Notes under the pieces: model-generated | Databases searched by the model: none | What the model saw: the letters and a program-made list of their open reading frames with translations, nothing else | What the model was told of the DNA's origin: nothing | Shown here: piece after piece, positions 11,212 to 21,370 of the stretch | Layout: every line of letters begins with the position of its first letter | How positions within the stretch are numbered: position 1 is the first letter of the stretch | Program-made: the position numbers and the translations under genes | Source: Branchiostoma floridae | Lineage: Eukaryota; Chordata; Leptocardii; Amphioxiformes; Branchiostomatidae | Assembly: GCF_000003815.2 (NCBI RefSeq) | Contig: NC_049990.1 | Span: 22,852,338-22,916,337 of the forward strand | Reading direction: 5' to 3' | Length of the DNA stretch: 64,000 bases

Positions 11212-12359
11212 TTATATGGAGTCCGGGTAACCTACTGCATACGGCTGGATCTTATAGTTGTCGTCTTGCTCTTGGTCATCAATGTATCTGGTCGCTGCAC
11301 GAGAAAACAGCTGTGGTCATGGGTTTTTATTGTGAGCCACTGCATATGGCTGAATGTCTTCTCCATAAGCCATTGCATATGGCTGAATGTCTGACCCTGG
11401 GTCTTCCCCATACGCCACTGCATACGGCTGAATGGTATAGTTGTCTTCTGTCGGGGTTCGGTCAAGAGCAGGGATGTTTTGTCCGCTTTTGGTTGAGCTT
11501 CCGTTAGGTCCTCGTAGTTCTGCCGTGTCAGCATAAGCCAGTGCGTACGGCTGGACGTCATGGGTATCCGCCTCAGTGGATGTAGCTTGATCGTGATGCA
11601 GATCTTTTACACCACAGAGTTTGAAGATGGAGAGGACAGCGGTTGCCATCGACAGGGGAACGACAACAGCGCTGACCATGGCAATGGCGTAGTTGACATA
11701 CTCGTTGATGAATAATTTTCCCTCAAGAATAATGACGTACTCCATCTGTGTCGTGTGTTCAGTGACTGGCATGGTGTGCGGCATTTCTGTATAGCTCTCA
11801 GTTGGGATGGTATCGGTGTACGGGTGGGTGTTGAAGATGTGAGGACTTATTGAGTCCATTATCCTTGAAGTTGGTGTCAGAGAAAGTTCGTTAAGTGTTT
11901 TGGAGCCTATCCCACGTTGCGGCCACTCCGTGCTAGTTTGGCAGAAATATCTTCTCATGGTAGTTAGGTTGGTTCCCGAGAGTTCAGGAGGAAGTGCGCA
12001 CCTCAGAGCGCCGCGTTGAGAAATGAACGTAAGATTCCACAGGGAGCAGACCAACCATGTTAGATTCTTGTCACACGTCAACTTGTTGTGTCCGATCTGA
12101 AGAGCCAAGTGTTGCTGTCGCGTCAACCGCACGACATCCCTGTCGATCGTTGTGATGTGGTTCATCTGCAGGTCCGCCGCCCACAAGGATTCAGGTTGCA
12201 GAAGCGCGTCAACAGGCATTGAAGTCAGGCGGTTTTTAGACAATCGCAGATGTTGTAGTAGGCGTAGGCCACGGAAGGCATGTTGCGATATTGTGGAAAT
12301 CGTGTTCTTCTCCAGGATCAGGATATATAAATTCACGAGACCGAGGAAAGTATCCGCTT
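11212..12359 (-). CDS. Leucine-rich-repeat transmembrane receptor, 3' exon, with QPYA tail repeats
   Basis: The exon begins after an acceptor at 12360 (TTTACCTTCAG) in a phase that needs one upstream base, so 5' exons are missing from view. It encodes about three LRRs (for example LRLSKNRLTSMP), a four-cysteine LRR C-terminal cap, a Ser/Thr-rich stalk, one helix (AIAMVSAVVVPLSMATAVLS) and a cytoplasmic tail. The tail holds four copies of the pattern (D/T)(V/I)QPYAxA(Y/H). An in-frame TGA at 11317-11319 ends the frame, but the same frame stays open for 34 more codons to TAA at 11212-11214 and contains a fifth repeat (KIQPYAVGY). Such tail tyrosines are plausible signalling sites; that is inference. 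The gene may lack its 5' part because of the transposon that begins 200 bp upstream. Confidence 0.75.
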
Positions 12360-12562
12360 CTGAAGGTAAATAGAAGATTTCTCGTGAATGGTGAGAAATA
12401 CTAGATTCTTGCTCTTAGGTACGCGATGACAACTAATGATACCGTGCAACTTGATTATCGAATGTGTATTTTTAAGCAGATACAGGTACATTTGTACCAA
12501 CGATCTGATGGTCAATTTATGGTCGAGAAATGTATTTCTTTTACGAAAAATAACTTACTTAA

Positions 12563-13463
12563 CCCTCAAACACCCGAATATTTTGCGACTAAAATGACCG
12601 AGTGGGGTCCAAACGGACCCTCAAATGTTTTGTTAAAAGAATCTCCTTTCCAATTTTTATGGGTGATGATTGTACATACAAAGCTTGGTCAATTTAAGAT
12701 GATCACAAAATGTTGTTAGCAAAAATGATAAGTAGTTCAGGAGTCTCTAAACTTTGATTTAAGAGTCATTGCACGATAAAACCAGGCAGAGGCCGGAAGA
12801 TGGGGGTCGGCCAAATCGGCTCATACTTTGTATGTGTGATAGGTATGTGGAACTATGAACAGCCATATAGTTAAAACCCTCCAGCTATTTTTCATTGTGG
12901 AGATATGGGACCCCCCTCAGAGACCCTCGAAAATCCAACAATTTATGACTGAAAATTACCGAACTTGCGATGGCTACGCTAATAAATGTGATAACGATGA
13001 GAATATAATCTTTGTGTTTTCATACAGCATGGACTCCCTAGTTTCACAGACCAAAAGTTGAAGATGAAACATTGAACTTGAGAGGGTGTACTTGGGGGCT
13101 ACTAGAACCACTAAAAGCAGAATTTTCATCTCTGTGAATTTTAGTTCTTTTTAAGGCGGAATATTTTCTATACCCAGTGGGTCTGGTGAATGGTCTCAAT
13201 GTTGTTGGACAGAGGAACATCAACTTATTAAAAAACAATCGTCATCTAATTGGGCCATACATAACGCGAGCCGTGAGAGGGGGGTCTGTATGGGGATTTT
13301 TCGGGTTTTGGTCTATATCAAATCATGTAATGATGTGTTGCTATGGGGATAAGTTATGGAAAATTTTGCATAGCTTTGTGAAAAACATGCACAGCTGTCA
13401 TTAAATGCAACAATAAGTTAGCAATAATAATTTGGGACTCTGCATGGGGGATAAAAGGTTACT
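12563..13463 (+). repeat. Left long inverted arm of the candidate transposon
   Basis: Inverted partner of 19010-19808. The left arm holds about 130 bp near 12630-12760 that is absent from the right arm. The last 100 bp (13365-13463) are more diverged, ending with GGGACTCTGCATGGGGGA versus GGGGCTCTGCATGGGGGA. The outer end has a GGGGTCC...GGACCC palindrome. Short open frames inside mirror each other in both arms because of the duplication. Confidence 0.85.
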
Positions 13464-13611
13464 TGAAAATGAATTTCACCTCCCATGCTTTACACATATA
13501 TCGTTGCTTTTTCATTTGGACGAGTGCGTTACTTACTAAATAACTGTGTACATTTACGTTGAGGTAAATAATTTTAAAGGGCTGTGTATGGGGTTTATCA
13601 GAACTATAATA

Positions 13612-13776
13612 CTGTAAATGCAGAAATGTTCGCGGTGGATTATTGTTCGCGGTTTTTGCAGTGACCACTTTACCGCGAACTTAAACAACCGCGAACATTT
13701 TTCTATTATGGTATTAGACTGCAGTCTATGGTATTACCGCGAAATTAAATCCCCTCGAACTTAAATGCATTTACAG
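13612..13776. mobile_element. 165-bp MITE with TA target
   Basis: The ends are TACTGTAAATGCA and TGCATTTACAGTA, flanked by TA at 13610-13611 and 13777-13778. The inside has several GTTCGCGG / CCGCGAAC inverted motifs. A TA duplication suggests a Tc1/mariner-type mobiliser. It is nested in the larger transposon. Confidence 0.8.
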
Positions 13777-13830
13777 TATACAGGTCACATGGGTGCAGAG
13801 CTACCTCATGTTGACAATTCATTTAAAAAG

Positions 13831-13860
13831 ATCATAACAAACTTTTAAGTTTGTTATGAT
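13831..13860. repeat. Perfect 14-bp-stem palindrome
   Basis: ATCATAACAAACTT and its exact complement AAGTTTGTTATGAT are separated by TT. It lies upstream of the transposon's gene and could form a hairpin; no function is known. Confidence 0.75.
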
Positions 13861-13863
13861 TCT

Positions 13864-14799
13864 TATCTATGACATTGTCTGTGCACATTTCCTGTCAGAT
13901 TAGGATTAGCACAGGTATACTGCCAGTGTGATGGCCCAGTATTGAATAATTGTCTTGCACTCGTTAGTTTTTGGGTTTGATCCTTGTCTGTGTCATACCA
14001 AAGACATTAAAAATGGGAAAAACGTTAAAAGATGTAATTATTAGATGTGTACTATTACTTTGGCGATATTTAATTGAAACCACTTTTTTATGCCTTAGAG
14101 TAAATCCTTTTATCTTAGGTTAGGAACTCATGGGTTGTCAGCAAAGCATTCCACTCGTTTGATAAATTGCAAAAAGTAATGTCAACCCTTCCACACTCCC
14201 CCTGTCTGGGACTGTGCAGTGTATGTTGTTCTTTGGTCTGGGTTAGCAGACATTGGGGTCATGCTAAAGATAAGGATCTGACAAGCTCTTTGGCTGCCAT
14301 GTGGTTTCTTTAGGGGATTCTGAGCACAGCTACATGATTAAACGCAACTCTGATCTAACTCTGATAAATGTGTCAGATGGAAAGAATATTTGTTTTGCCC
14401 AATTTGCATTGAATTTTTGGACGTATATATTTCTTAATTTCCACCGGTTAAAATGATGTCCGAAGATTACTCCCTACTTGCAAACATGGCAATACCCCAA
14501 AGATACCCTTCGACAGGGTGTGGGCCATGCACTGAAGCTTGAAAATAGTGTAGCTGTCCTCTAGGTAAGTTTCTTAGATTTTTGTCATCTTACTTTTGAA
14601 CGTTTTCTGTGTGATGATCAGAATAGCTTAAAAGGAATCAAGGTGCTATTAGAACTGTGACATTTCAAAATAACCTTACAGATCTTGCATCCCATTGAAA
14701 ACTTGTATTTACCATTGGTGCCCTGTTAACAGCTTACATGCATAAAATCTTATTCTATTCTTTTCTATTCTAAAAGTATGCGGTTCTATGTTCTTGCAG
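13864..14799 (+). promoter_or_regulatory. Leader region of the transposon gene, probable 5' noncoding exon and intron
   Basis: A strong donor CTCTAG|GTAAGT ends a possible noncoding exon at 14564. A good acceptor TTCTATGTTCTTGCAG ends at 14799, five bases before the ATG at 14805. I see no clear TATA box. The exon start is not determinable from sequence alone. Confidence 0.4.
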
Positions 14800-14804
14800 C
14801 CAAC

Positions 14805-15641
14805 ATGAGTTGTTCATTTGGAAGCCCAGATTCAGAGTGTGGTTTGTCACGTTACTACCCTGAAGACATATCGGTCATACCACTGTCTGCTTGTAACAAG
14901 GATGTAACAAATTACCTAGCTACATTAGGTCTCAGTGGACGTGGCCACGGTCAGACAGACCTGAGCGAGCAGGACCTCATTCTGAATAGATCAGGGCGAT
15001 TTGGGTTGTCTGAGGAAGAAAAGAACAACTTGACAGTATGCCCAAAGCATCGGTATGACCTGACAACACGCTGGACCGGAGGCAGGAGAAACACATGTGC
15101 TCACCCTGAACACGTAGGCAGGAAAACTGCCCTGAAAGAACCAAGGCGTGTGCCAATGTTTCTGTCTACACAGATGTACAGGACATACAACACAGTAGTG
15201 CCAGTTGGCTCTGCCATGTGCAATCCATGCAGGAAGCGAGCAGTTAAGGATGCAGAAAGGGACGTGGAAAGACCCACTGGTTCCCAGGATCTTTCGTCCG
15301 ATCAGCCTGGACCAAGCTCATATCCGCAAAGTACCATGGGACCACCGTCACAACCAGTAGGGACTGCTGCATCTACTTCAACTGCTTTAAAGGCCACCTC
15401 CCAAGTAAGCTCCAGCGAGTCGTCATCAGTCATATCGGAGACTCCTATCGTTGAAACGACGTTTGAGTCACAGAGCAGCTCAACAAGCGAAGGAGAAGCG
15501 AACATTAGCACTTGGGTCGATGAACAACATCAACAAGAGCAGAACAGGGAAGCCCTGAACAAAGCTGTAGATCAAATCACCGAGGGGAGAATCAGTCCTC
15601 TGCGATCCAGTCTTAACACTCCATGGGAAGAAGTAAACTGA
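14805..15641 (+). CDS. Transposon ORF1: N-terminal zinc-binding-type protein, 278 residues
   Basis: I chose ATG 14805 because it lies just after a good splice acceptor. The N-terminal half has paired Cys/His clusters: CPKHRYDL, a CAHPEH motif and CNPCRKR. This suggests a zinc-stabilised fold. The second half (roughly residues 140-270) is low-complexity, rich in Ser, Thr, Gln and acidic residues. The frame ends with TGA at 15639-15641, but the same frame reopens directly and runs on without another stop into ORF2. The two may therefore be one protein of about 1,170 residues broken by one stop or joined by readthrough. From memory, similar N-terminal domains occur fused to ORF2-like proteins in other invertebrates; I could not check this. 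Confidence 0.7.
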   Translation: MSCSFGSPDSECGLSRYYPEDISVIPLSACNKDVTNYLATLGLSGRGHGQTDLSEQDLILNRSGRFGLSEEEKNNLTVCPKHRYDLTTRWTGGRRNTCAHPEHVGRKTALKEPRRVPMFLSTQMYRTYNTVVPVGSAMCNPCRKRAVKDAERDVERPTGSQDLSSDQPGPSSYPQSTMGPPSQPVGTAASTSTALKATSQVSSSESSSVISETPIVETTFESQSSSTSEGEANISTWVDEQHQQEQNREALNKAVDQITEGRISPLRSSLNTPWEEVN

Positions 15642-15680
15642 AGGCAGCGAAACTACTATCTCGAGAAAAACAGAGAAGTT

Positions 15681-18311
15681 ATGTCAGCGACAATGAGCGT
15701 CATTGCTCCAGGCCAAGAATCAGATCTGTGGCGGAGTCTTGTTCAAGCACCGCCGCTATATGAAGAACCTCCTGCAAAAAAGAAGATGTGGGACCAGCAA
15801 ATGGTGCAAACCTTGGTGAAGGCCTACCAAGAAGCAGACACGTGGCAGACAAGGCAGCAAATCCTATCGCTGTTTGCTGACGATTATACTAAGGACGAGC
15901 TTCAAGAACTCATACCTGGACTTTCCAAGTGGCGCATCGATCAGGCTAGGGCGCATGCAAGTGAGTCAGGCCCAGGAAAACCTGTCCAGCAACAACCCAT
16001 ATACCGGACCAGACTGAACCCGGTGAAGACTGACCATTTTCTGGCTTTTCTCACGCAGCCCCATCTCCTGCAGGATGTTGCATATGGAACTAAAACCATG
16101 AAGCTGGACTCAGGAGAAGTGATAACAATACCTGCCGCTATCCGCACAATCATCCCTTCCCGAATCATCCAACAGTACTCACAATACTGCACCAGCGCCA
16201 ACTTCCAACCTCTGCCGGACAGAACCCTTTTCAAGATTATAGAGGTATGTGCTGCACGGCAGCAGAAGTCCTTGCAGGGTCTGGATTACATCTCTACTGA
16301 GGTAGCCGAGGCATTTGATGCAATGTGCAGTGTTGTAGATTCCCTTGTCCAGAATGGCGCGTCTGCAGACTGGGCAAAGACTGTCACGCACAAGCTAAAG
16401 GAAGGAAAGCGCTACTTCAAAACGGACTACAAGACGCATGTAAAGCTGGAGGACAGATGTGGTGACCACTGCATTGCATTTGCCCTGAGTGAAAAGGGCA
16501 AGGAAACATTGTCAGTGAGATGCAACCACAGCCATGAGATCGCATGTGAACGATGTAGTGAGATAGACAGTAGTGTTCTTGAAGTGCAAAAGATGATTGA
16601 GGAAGAAGGCCTCCTCACAGAGGAACACAAGAGTCGACTATGTTTTACCTTTGAGCAGTCATCTTCCGCCATTTACAGCTGGAAGTCCCATTTACTGCGA
16701 GCAGTTAACCAGGATCTTGCCAAACAATCTGCTTTGCAGCAGCTAGATACAAAGTCGGCTCTGATAGTTATGGACTGGGCAATGAAGTTCCTGCCATTGA
16801 AGTACAGGGAGCAGATGACAGACTTCTTTGGAAAGCGTGGAAGGAGCTGGCATGTGTCGGCAGTAATCACGAAGGGAGACGAAGGCAAGTATGACGTCGA
16901 GTGCTTTGTCCACATTTTCAACAACTGCCGACAGGACTGGTCAGCTGTCTGTGCTATTCTGCAAAGTGTGCTTCAGACCATCAAGTCCGAGAATCCTTCG
17001 CTGACAAATGTGTTTTTGAGATCGGACAATGCAGGGTGTTATCACTGTGCTCCGCTGATCTTGTCTCTGCCAGCGATCGGTAAGAAAACTGGCATCTCAG
17101 TTCTGCGCTTCGACTTCTCAGACCCTCAGGCAGGCAAGGACATTTGCGACCGCAAGATAGCATCCATGAAGACTCACATAAGAAGGTATGTCAATGAAAA
17201 ACATGATGTCTTAACAGCTGAACACATGAAAGAAGCGCTGGAGTCCCATGGAGGCGTCAAGGGCTGTAGAATTGCTGTGGCGCAAACAGATGAGGCGAAC
17301 AAAGAGCAAGCAAGACAAAAATGGGAGGGTGTCAAATCATGGAACAATTTCATGTTTGAAACTGATGAAGACATACGAGTCTGGAAAGCCTTTGGCGTTG
17401 GGGTCGGAGAAGTGGTTACCTTTGCAACAGTGCCACAGACACATGACCTTCCAACCCTGACAATCACAGCACCGTTTGGTCCCCCACAGTCACACACGAG
17501 CCACATAACAACATCAGCAGGTGGGACAAAGTCAGCGTTGTTCTGCTGCCCTGAGCCAGGATGTGTGGCAGCCTTCAGCTCAGCGAACAAGCTAGAAGAC
17601 CACATGGATGTTGGAGAACACTGTAAAGAACTGGAGCGAGAGTCTACATACGACAAAATACGCAAGCAGTGGGCTCAAGCAGTGACTGGAATAGCTCATG
17701 GCCCTGGCCTAGCCTCACAGTCACTTGGAGAAGGATCCGGAGTTGGCGTCGGGGGATCCGCCCAAGTTGTCAATGAAGGCTGGGCAATCCGGACTGTGAA
17801 AGGCGGCCAACGGATGTCAGACAAGATGAAGACCTACCTAACTGACATTTTCAATCAGGGGGCGAAGTCTGGACAGAAAGCTGATGCTGTGCAAGTGGCC
17901 CATGAGATGCAGCACGTTAGGGGAGCTGATGGGAAGCTGTTGTTCCAGCCCAGCGAGTGGCGCACAGCCAAGCAGATTACAAGCTATTTTGCAAGACTTT
18001 CAGCAGCACAAAGACAGAAAGAAAGCACAGAATCAGAGAACACTGACATGGAAGCGATAGATGAGGAAAGCGAGTGGCAAGAGCTGCGAAAGACAGTGTA
18101 TACTAGCATTGACTACAGCCATCCTGTCATGTTTGAAGACATTAACTTGTGCGAACTGGCTAAAACCAAAGGTCTCAAATCGCTAAAGCTAAAGCAACTA
18201 AAGTGCATATCAGATCATTTCCATCTACCCATTACAGGTTCCATGGCGAGGAAAGTCTCTTTCATACAGGCATTAGAGAACATCCTATCCACATGCACAT
18301 GTGCAAGTTGA
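15681..18311 (+). CDS. Transposon ORF2: unnamed family with DDE-like motifs, zinc finger and C-terminal domain, 876 residues
   Basis: The frame is uninterrupted and intronless. A Cys/His cluster (CNHSHEIACERC) lies near residue 280. Three conserved-looking acidic motifs follow in RNase-H-like order: IVMDWAMKF (D365), LRSDNAGCYH (D449) and FSDPQAGKDICDR (D487 or D490). The 84 and 38-41 residue spacings suit a DD(E/D) nuclease. An atypical C2H2 finger (CPEPGC...LEDHMDVGEH) sits at about 620-650. A C-terminal domain ends with WRTAKQITSYFARLSA near 770. I recall related 'uncharacterized' proteins in cnidarians and other invertebrates. The catalytic assignment is inference from motif order; the protein could instead be a domesticated or non-mobile gene. 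It lies in one orientation between the long inverted arms. Confidence 0.7.
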   Translation: MSATMSVIAPGQESDLWRSLVQAPPLYEEPPAKKKMWDQQMVQTLVKAYQEADTWQTRQQILSLFADDYTKDELQELIPGLSKWRIDQARAHASESGPGKPVQQQPIYRTRLNPVKTDHFLAFLTQPHLLQDVAYGTKTMKLDSGEVITIPAAIRTIIPSRIIQQYSQYCTSANFQPLPDRTLFKIIEVCAARQQKSLQGLDYISTEVAEAFDAMCSVVDSLVQNGASADWAKTVTHKLKEGKRYFKTDYKTHVKLEDRCGDHCIAFALSEKGKETLSVRCNHSHEIACERCSEIDSSVLEVQKMIEEEGLLTEEHKSRLCFTFEQSSSAIYSWKSHLLRAVNQDLAKQSALQQLDTKSALIVMDWAMKFLPLKYREQMTDFFGKRGRSWHVSAVITKGDEGKYDVECFVHIFNNCRQDWSAVCAILQSVLQTIKSENPSLTNVFLRSDNAGCYHCAPLILSLPAIGKKTGISVLRFDFSDPQAGKDICDRKIASMKTHIRRYVNEKHDVLTAEHMKEALESHGGVKGCRIAVAQTDEANKEQARQKWEGVKSWNNFMFETDEDIRVWKAFGVGVGEVVTFATVPQTHDLPTLTITAPFGPPQSHTSHITTSAGGTKSALFCCPEPGCVAAFSSANKLEDHMDVGEHCKELERESTYDKIRKQWAQAVTGIAHGPGLASQSLGEGSGVGVGGSAQVVNEGWAIRTVKGGQRMSDKMKTYLTDIFNQGAKSGQKADAVQVAHEMQHVRGADGKLLFQPSEWRTAKQITSYFARLSAAQRQKESTESENTDMEAIDEESEWQELRKTVYTSIDYSHPVMFEDINLCELAKTKGLKSLKLKQLKCISDHFHLPITGSMARKVSFIQALENILSTCTCAS

Positions 18312-19009
18312 TTTGTTTTTAATTTGACAGCATAATGACAGCATCAAGGTTTGTAGCATAACTTTTACAACCTTTAACAACATGTCAAGTTCAAGGCCTG
18401 GCCAGAATCTGTCACCAATTACAATTTAAAATTTACTTCAGATCCAGCTTATTGTACCATTCCAACAAAACTGAACTTGTGCATTTGTGAAAATGCGTTT
18501 CAACAGTGTGTTGGTGTATTTTTCAGATATAGTGCGCTCCATTGTAATATGGTTATACATGTATATGTTTGTTGTTTGTTTGTGTCTATATTTAGAGGCT
18601 TGTAGGTTTGTCATAAACTTAATGTTTATGGTCTGTCCTTATGGTGATAAATGAATGAACAGTCATAGCAAATCATTGGTATACTACAGTTTGTCCTTAG
18701 TAGTATACCTGTACGTAAGGGGTAAAGCTAAAGTACATGCACAAATGACTTATGTACATGTATTCTTTTCAAAATAGCCTTATAATTGACCTTTGTTATG
18801 GTATTATTTCTAGAATTTTCAATATGTATGAAGTAGTTCTGCATCCATGTGCCCTGTGTATTAAACAGTTTTGCATTCTTGGAGTACTGGTAACCCCCAT
18901 GTACAGCCTTTTTTCATTGTGTAGGACATATAAGTTATAAGCATTGATTTGGCAAGGCACCTACTTAATGACATTAGAAAGCAAAAATGAAAATGTGTAA
19001 AATCAGCAT
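18312..19009 (+). other. 3' region of the transposon gene
   Basis: AT-rich, with no gene. A perfect 10-bp-stem hairpin (GGTATACTAC at 18678, GTAGTATACC at 18700) lies in the presumed 3' untranslated region. No clear AATAAA signal was found. Confidence 0.5.
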
Positions 19010-19808
19010 AAGTAACCTTATGTCCCCCATGCAGAGCCCCAAATTTATATTGCTAAATTATTGTAGCATTTTATGATAGTTATGTATGGTTTCCAAACAC
19101 TTACACAACAATTTTCCATAACTTATCCCCATAGCAACACATCATTACATGATTTGATATAGACCAAAACCCGAAAAATCCCCATACAGACCCCCCTCTC
19201 ACGGCTCGCGTTATGTATGGCCCAATTAGATGACGATTGTTTTTTAATAAGTTGATGTTCCTCTGTCCAACAACATTGAAACCATTCACCAGACCCACTG
19301 GGTATAGAAAATATTCCGCCTTAAAAAGAACTAAAATTCACAGAGATGAAAATTCTGCTTTTAGTGGTTCTAGTAACCCCCAAGTACACCCTCTCAAGTT
19401 CAATGTTTCATCTTCAACTTTTGGTCTGTGAAACTAGGGAGTCCATGCTGTATGAAAACACAAAGATTATATTCTCATCGTTATCACATTTATTAGCGTA
19501 GCCATCGCAAGTTCGGTAATTTTCAGTCATAAATTGTTGGATTTTCGAGGGTCTCTGAGGGGGGTCCCATATCTCCACAATGAAAAATAGCTGGAGGGTT
19601 TTAACTATATGGCTGTTCATAGTTCCACATACCTATCACACATACAAAGTATGAGCCGATTTGGCCGACCCCCATCTTCCGGCCCCTGCCTGGTTTTGCC
19701 TGGTTTTCTCGTGCAATGACTCTTAAAAACTGTTTATTTTGCTGGGGTCCGGCAGACGGACTAAACACATACTTTCCGTTATAATTTACCCAAAATTGTG
19801 CCAATCTA
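19010..19808 (-). repeat. Right long inverted arm of the candidate transposon
   Basis: Reverse complement of the left arm from about 13463 outward. It is nearly identical between 19120 and 19700. It reaches a GGGGTCC...GGAC palindrome at 19744-19761, like that in the left end, and then runs into the gap before the terminus. Confidence 0.85.
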
Positions 19809-20013
19809 NNNNNNNNNNNNNNNNNNNNNNNNNNNNNNNNNNNNNNNNNNNNNNNNNNNNNNNNNNNNNNNNNNNNNNNNNNNNNNNNNNNNNNNNNNNN
19901 NNNNNNNNNNNNNNNNNNNNNNNNNNNNNNNNNNNNNNNNNNNNNNNNNNNNNNNNNNNNNNNNNNNNNNNNNNNNNNNNNNNNNNNNNNNNNNNNNNNN
20001 NNNNNNNNNNNNN
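19809..20013. other. Assembly gap (205 N)
   Basis: Run of N that hides the right terminus of the candidate transposon. Confidence 1.
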
Positions 20014-20105
20014 TTTTGCGTTCCTCAGGTAACACTTGAAGCATGACTCCTTATTTCAACAAGTTCAAGGACAAATAAAAGACAGAAAGGCTATCTCACC
20101 CACTG

Positions 20106-20127
20106 CCCAATAAATGCATTTATTGGG
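20106..20127. repeat. Perfect 22-bp palindrome
   Basis: CCCAATAAATG followed directly by its complement CATTTATTGGG. It lies at the start of the first unit of the adjoining array. Confidence 0.8.
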
Positions 20128-20159
20128 CCGCGAAAACATTCGATAGAGGTGTTCCGGAC

Positions 20160-20370
20160 CGGGTGATACTTTTCTGTATCGCATGGGCTCTAAGTTGCTG
20201 TTCGGTTACAATTTTTTGTTCGAGGACACAACATTTTCTCAACTTCTGGTGAATTTCGCATCGAAACATATGTTTCTCAGGTGGGTATGACATAAATAAA
20301 ATACAACACGGTGTATTCCGTATCACCCGAGGTTCCAGCACGACCGCGGGAAGGATCGCCCGACGGCCGA
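20160..20370. repeat. Dispersed repeat related to 43105-43370
   Basis: Shared segments include TTTTCTCAACT, GGGTATGACATAAA and ACAACACGGTGTATTCCGTATCACCC versus ACAACACAGTGTATTCCACATCACCC. An unnamed dispersed element, embedded at the start of the tandem array. Confidence 0.6.
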
Positions 20371-21335
20371 AAATTTATCCAACACATACGCAAAGAAACA
20401 CACTCACACGCACATACACTGAAGCCGTAAGACACACACACACACTGTGCCACTTGCAACACACACACACACTCAGCGTCTGCCCAGTATGTGTGTGTGT
20501 GTGTGTGTTGCTCCAGTATGTGTGTGTGTTTGCGTGGCAATGAATTATATTCAATTTGACCTTATTGCGATTGCGTTCCAGTAGTGATATTATTTATATT
20601 ATTACCTGTAGTTTGACGATGAGTTTTACGTCCTCACCATTATCTTTCTTTGGTTGTTTCATACCCTAGACATCTATAAACAGCAATAGTATCCCAGTGT
20701 AGATAGCAAAGGGGTTGAATGTTGCAGGGATTCTTACAGCCAGTTAGATGAGGAGACGACAAGCACATGGACATATAATAGACGACCATGCTATTTCTCC
20801 CGTTAAGAAAGGAATATAGGATGTATTTATCCAACGAACGCATTGATACAAAAATTCCACAAACACACACACACTCATAAACACAAACACACACACACAC
20901 ACCAGGATATACACAACACACACACTGCGCTCACAGCAACACACACACACTCAAGGCCTGTCCAACATGTGTTTGTGTGTTGTACTTCGCTGGGTGTGTG
21001 TGCATTTTTACTTCAGTGTGCGTGTTTTACTGGTATCTGTGCGGTGATTATATTGATATAGTTGATTTTGCATTCCAGTCTGTTAATGTCATAATTGGTA
21101 TCAACTGACGTTCAACAAAGAGTTTCACGTCATGACCATTATCTTTCATTGTGTAATTCATTCGCCAGTGAACAGCGACCGTACCCGGTGTATATAGCAA
21201 GAGGCCAGGATTACAAATTCAAGGGTACATAAAGACGGCAATGGTGACTCATCCATTCAACAATAAATACACAATATATTTATTCAACAAGCACACACAC
21301 ATGCAGACCTGTACACAATCACACACTCACAGACA

Positions 21336-21370
<35 letters not shown>

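Larger units (their letters stand above)
12563..19808 (+). mobile_element. Candidate long-TIR DNA transposon with TTAA target and DDE-like protein
   Basis: The left end starts TTAA|CCCTCAAACACCC at 12559. A left arm (12563 to about 13463) reappears inverted at about 19010-19808. Between 12770 and 13365 the arms are nearly identical, with only a handful of differences, for example GGTCTCAATG versus GGTTTCAATG. The right terminus falls in the gap 19809-20013, so the second TTAA cannot be seen. The interior carries one plus-strand transcription unit of two large frames. TTAA targets and CCC termini are known for piggyBac-like elements, but the encoded protein does not look like a piggyBac transposase to me. 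The alternative is two copies of one MITE flanking an unrelated gene. Confidence 0.6.

Noticed and set aside
13044-13404. Conserved small proteins (64-75 codons) mirrored at 19101-19431
   Set aside because: Their conservation follows from the inverted arms themselves. The frames are short, on both strands, and end at no splice or poly(A) signals.
15681-18311. ORF2 as a KDZ (Zisupton-type) or piggyBac transposase
   Set aside because: The Cys/His cluster and TTAA edge hinted at these, but the residues around the putative acidic triad do not match the motifs I know for either family. I left it unnamed.
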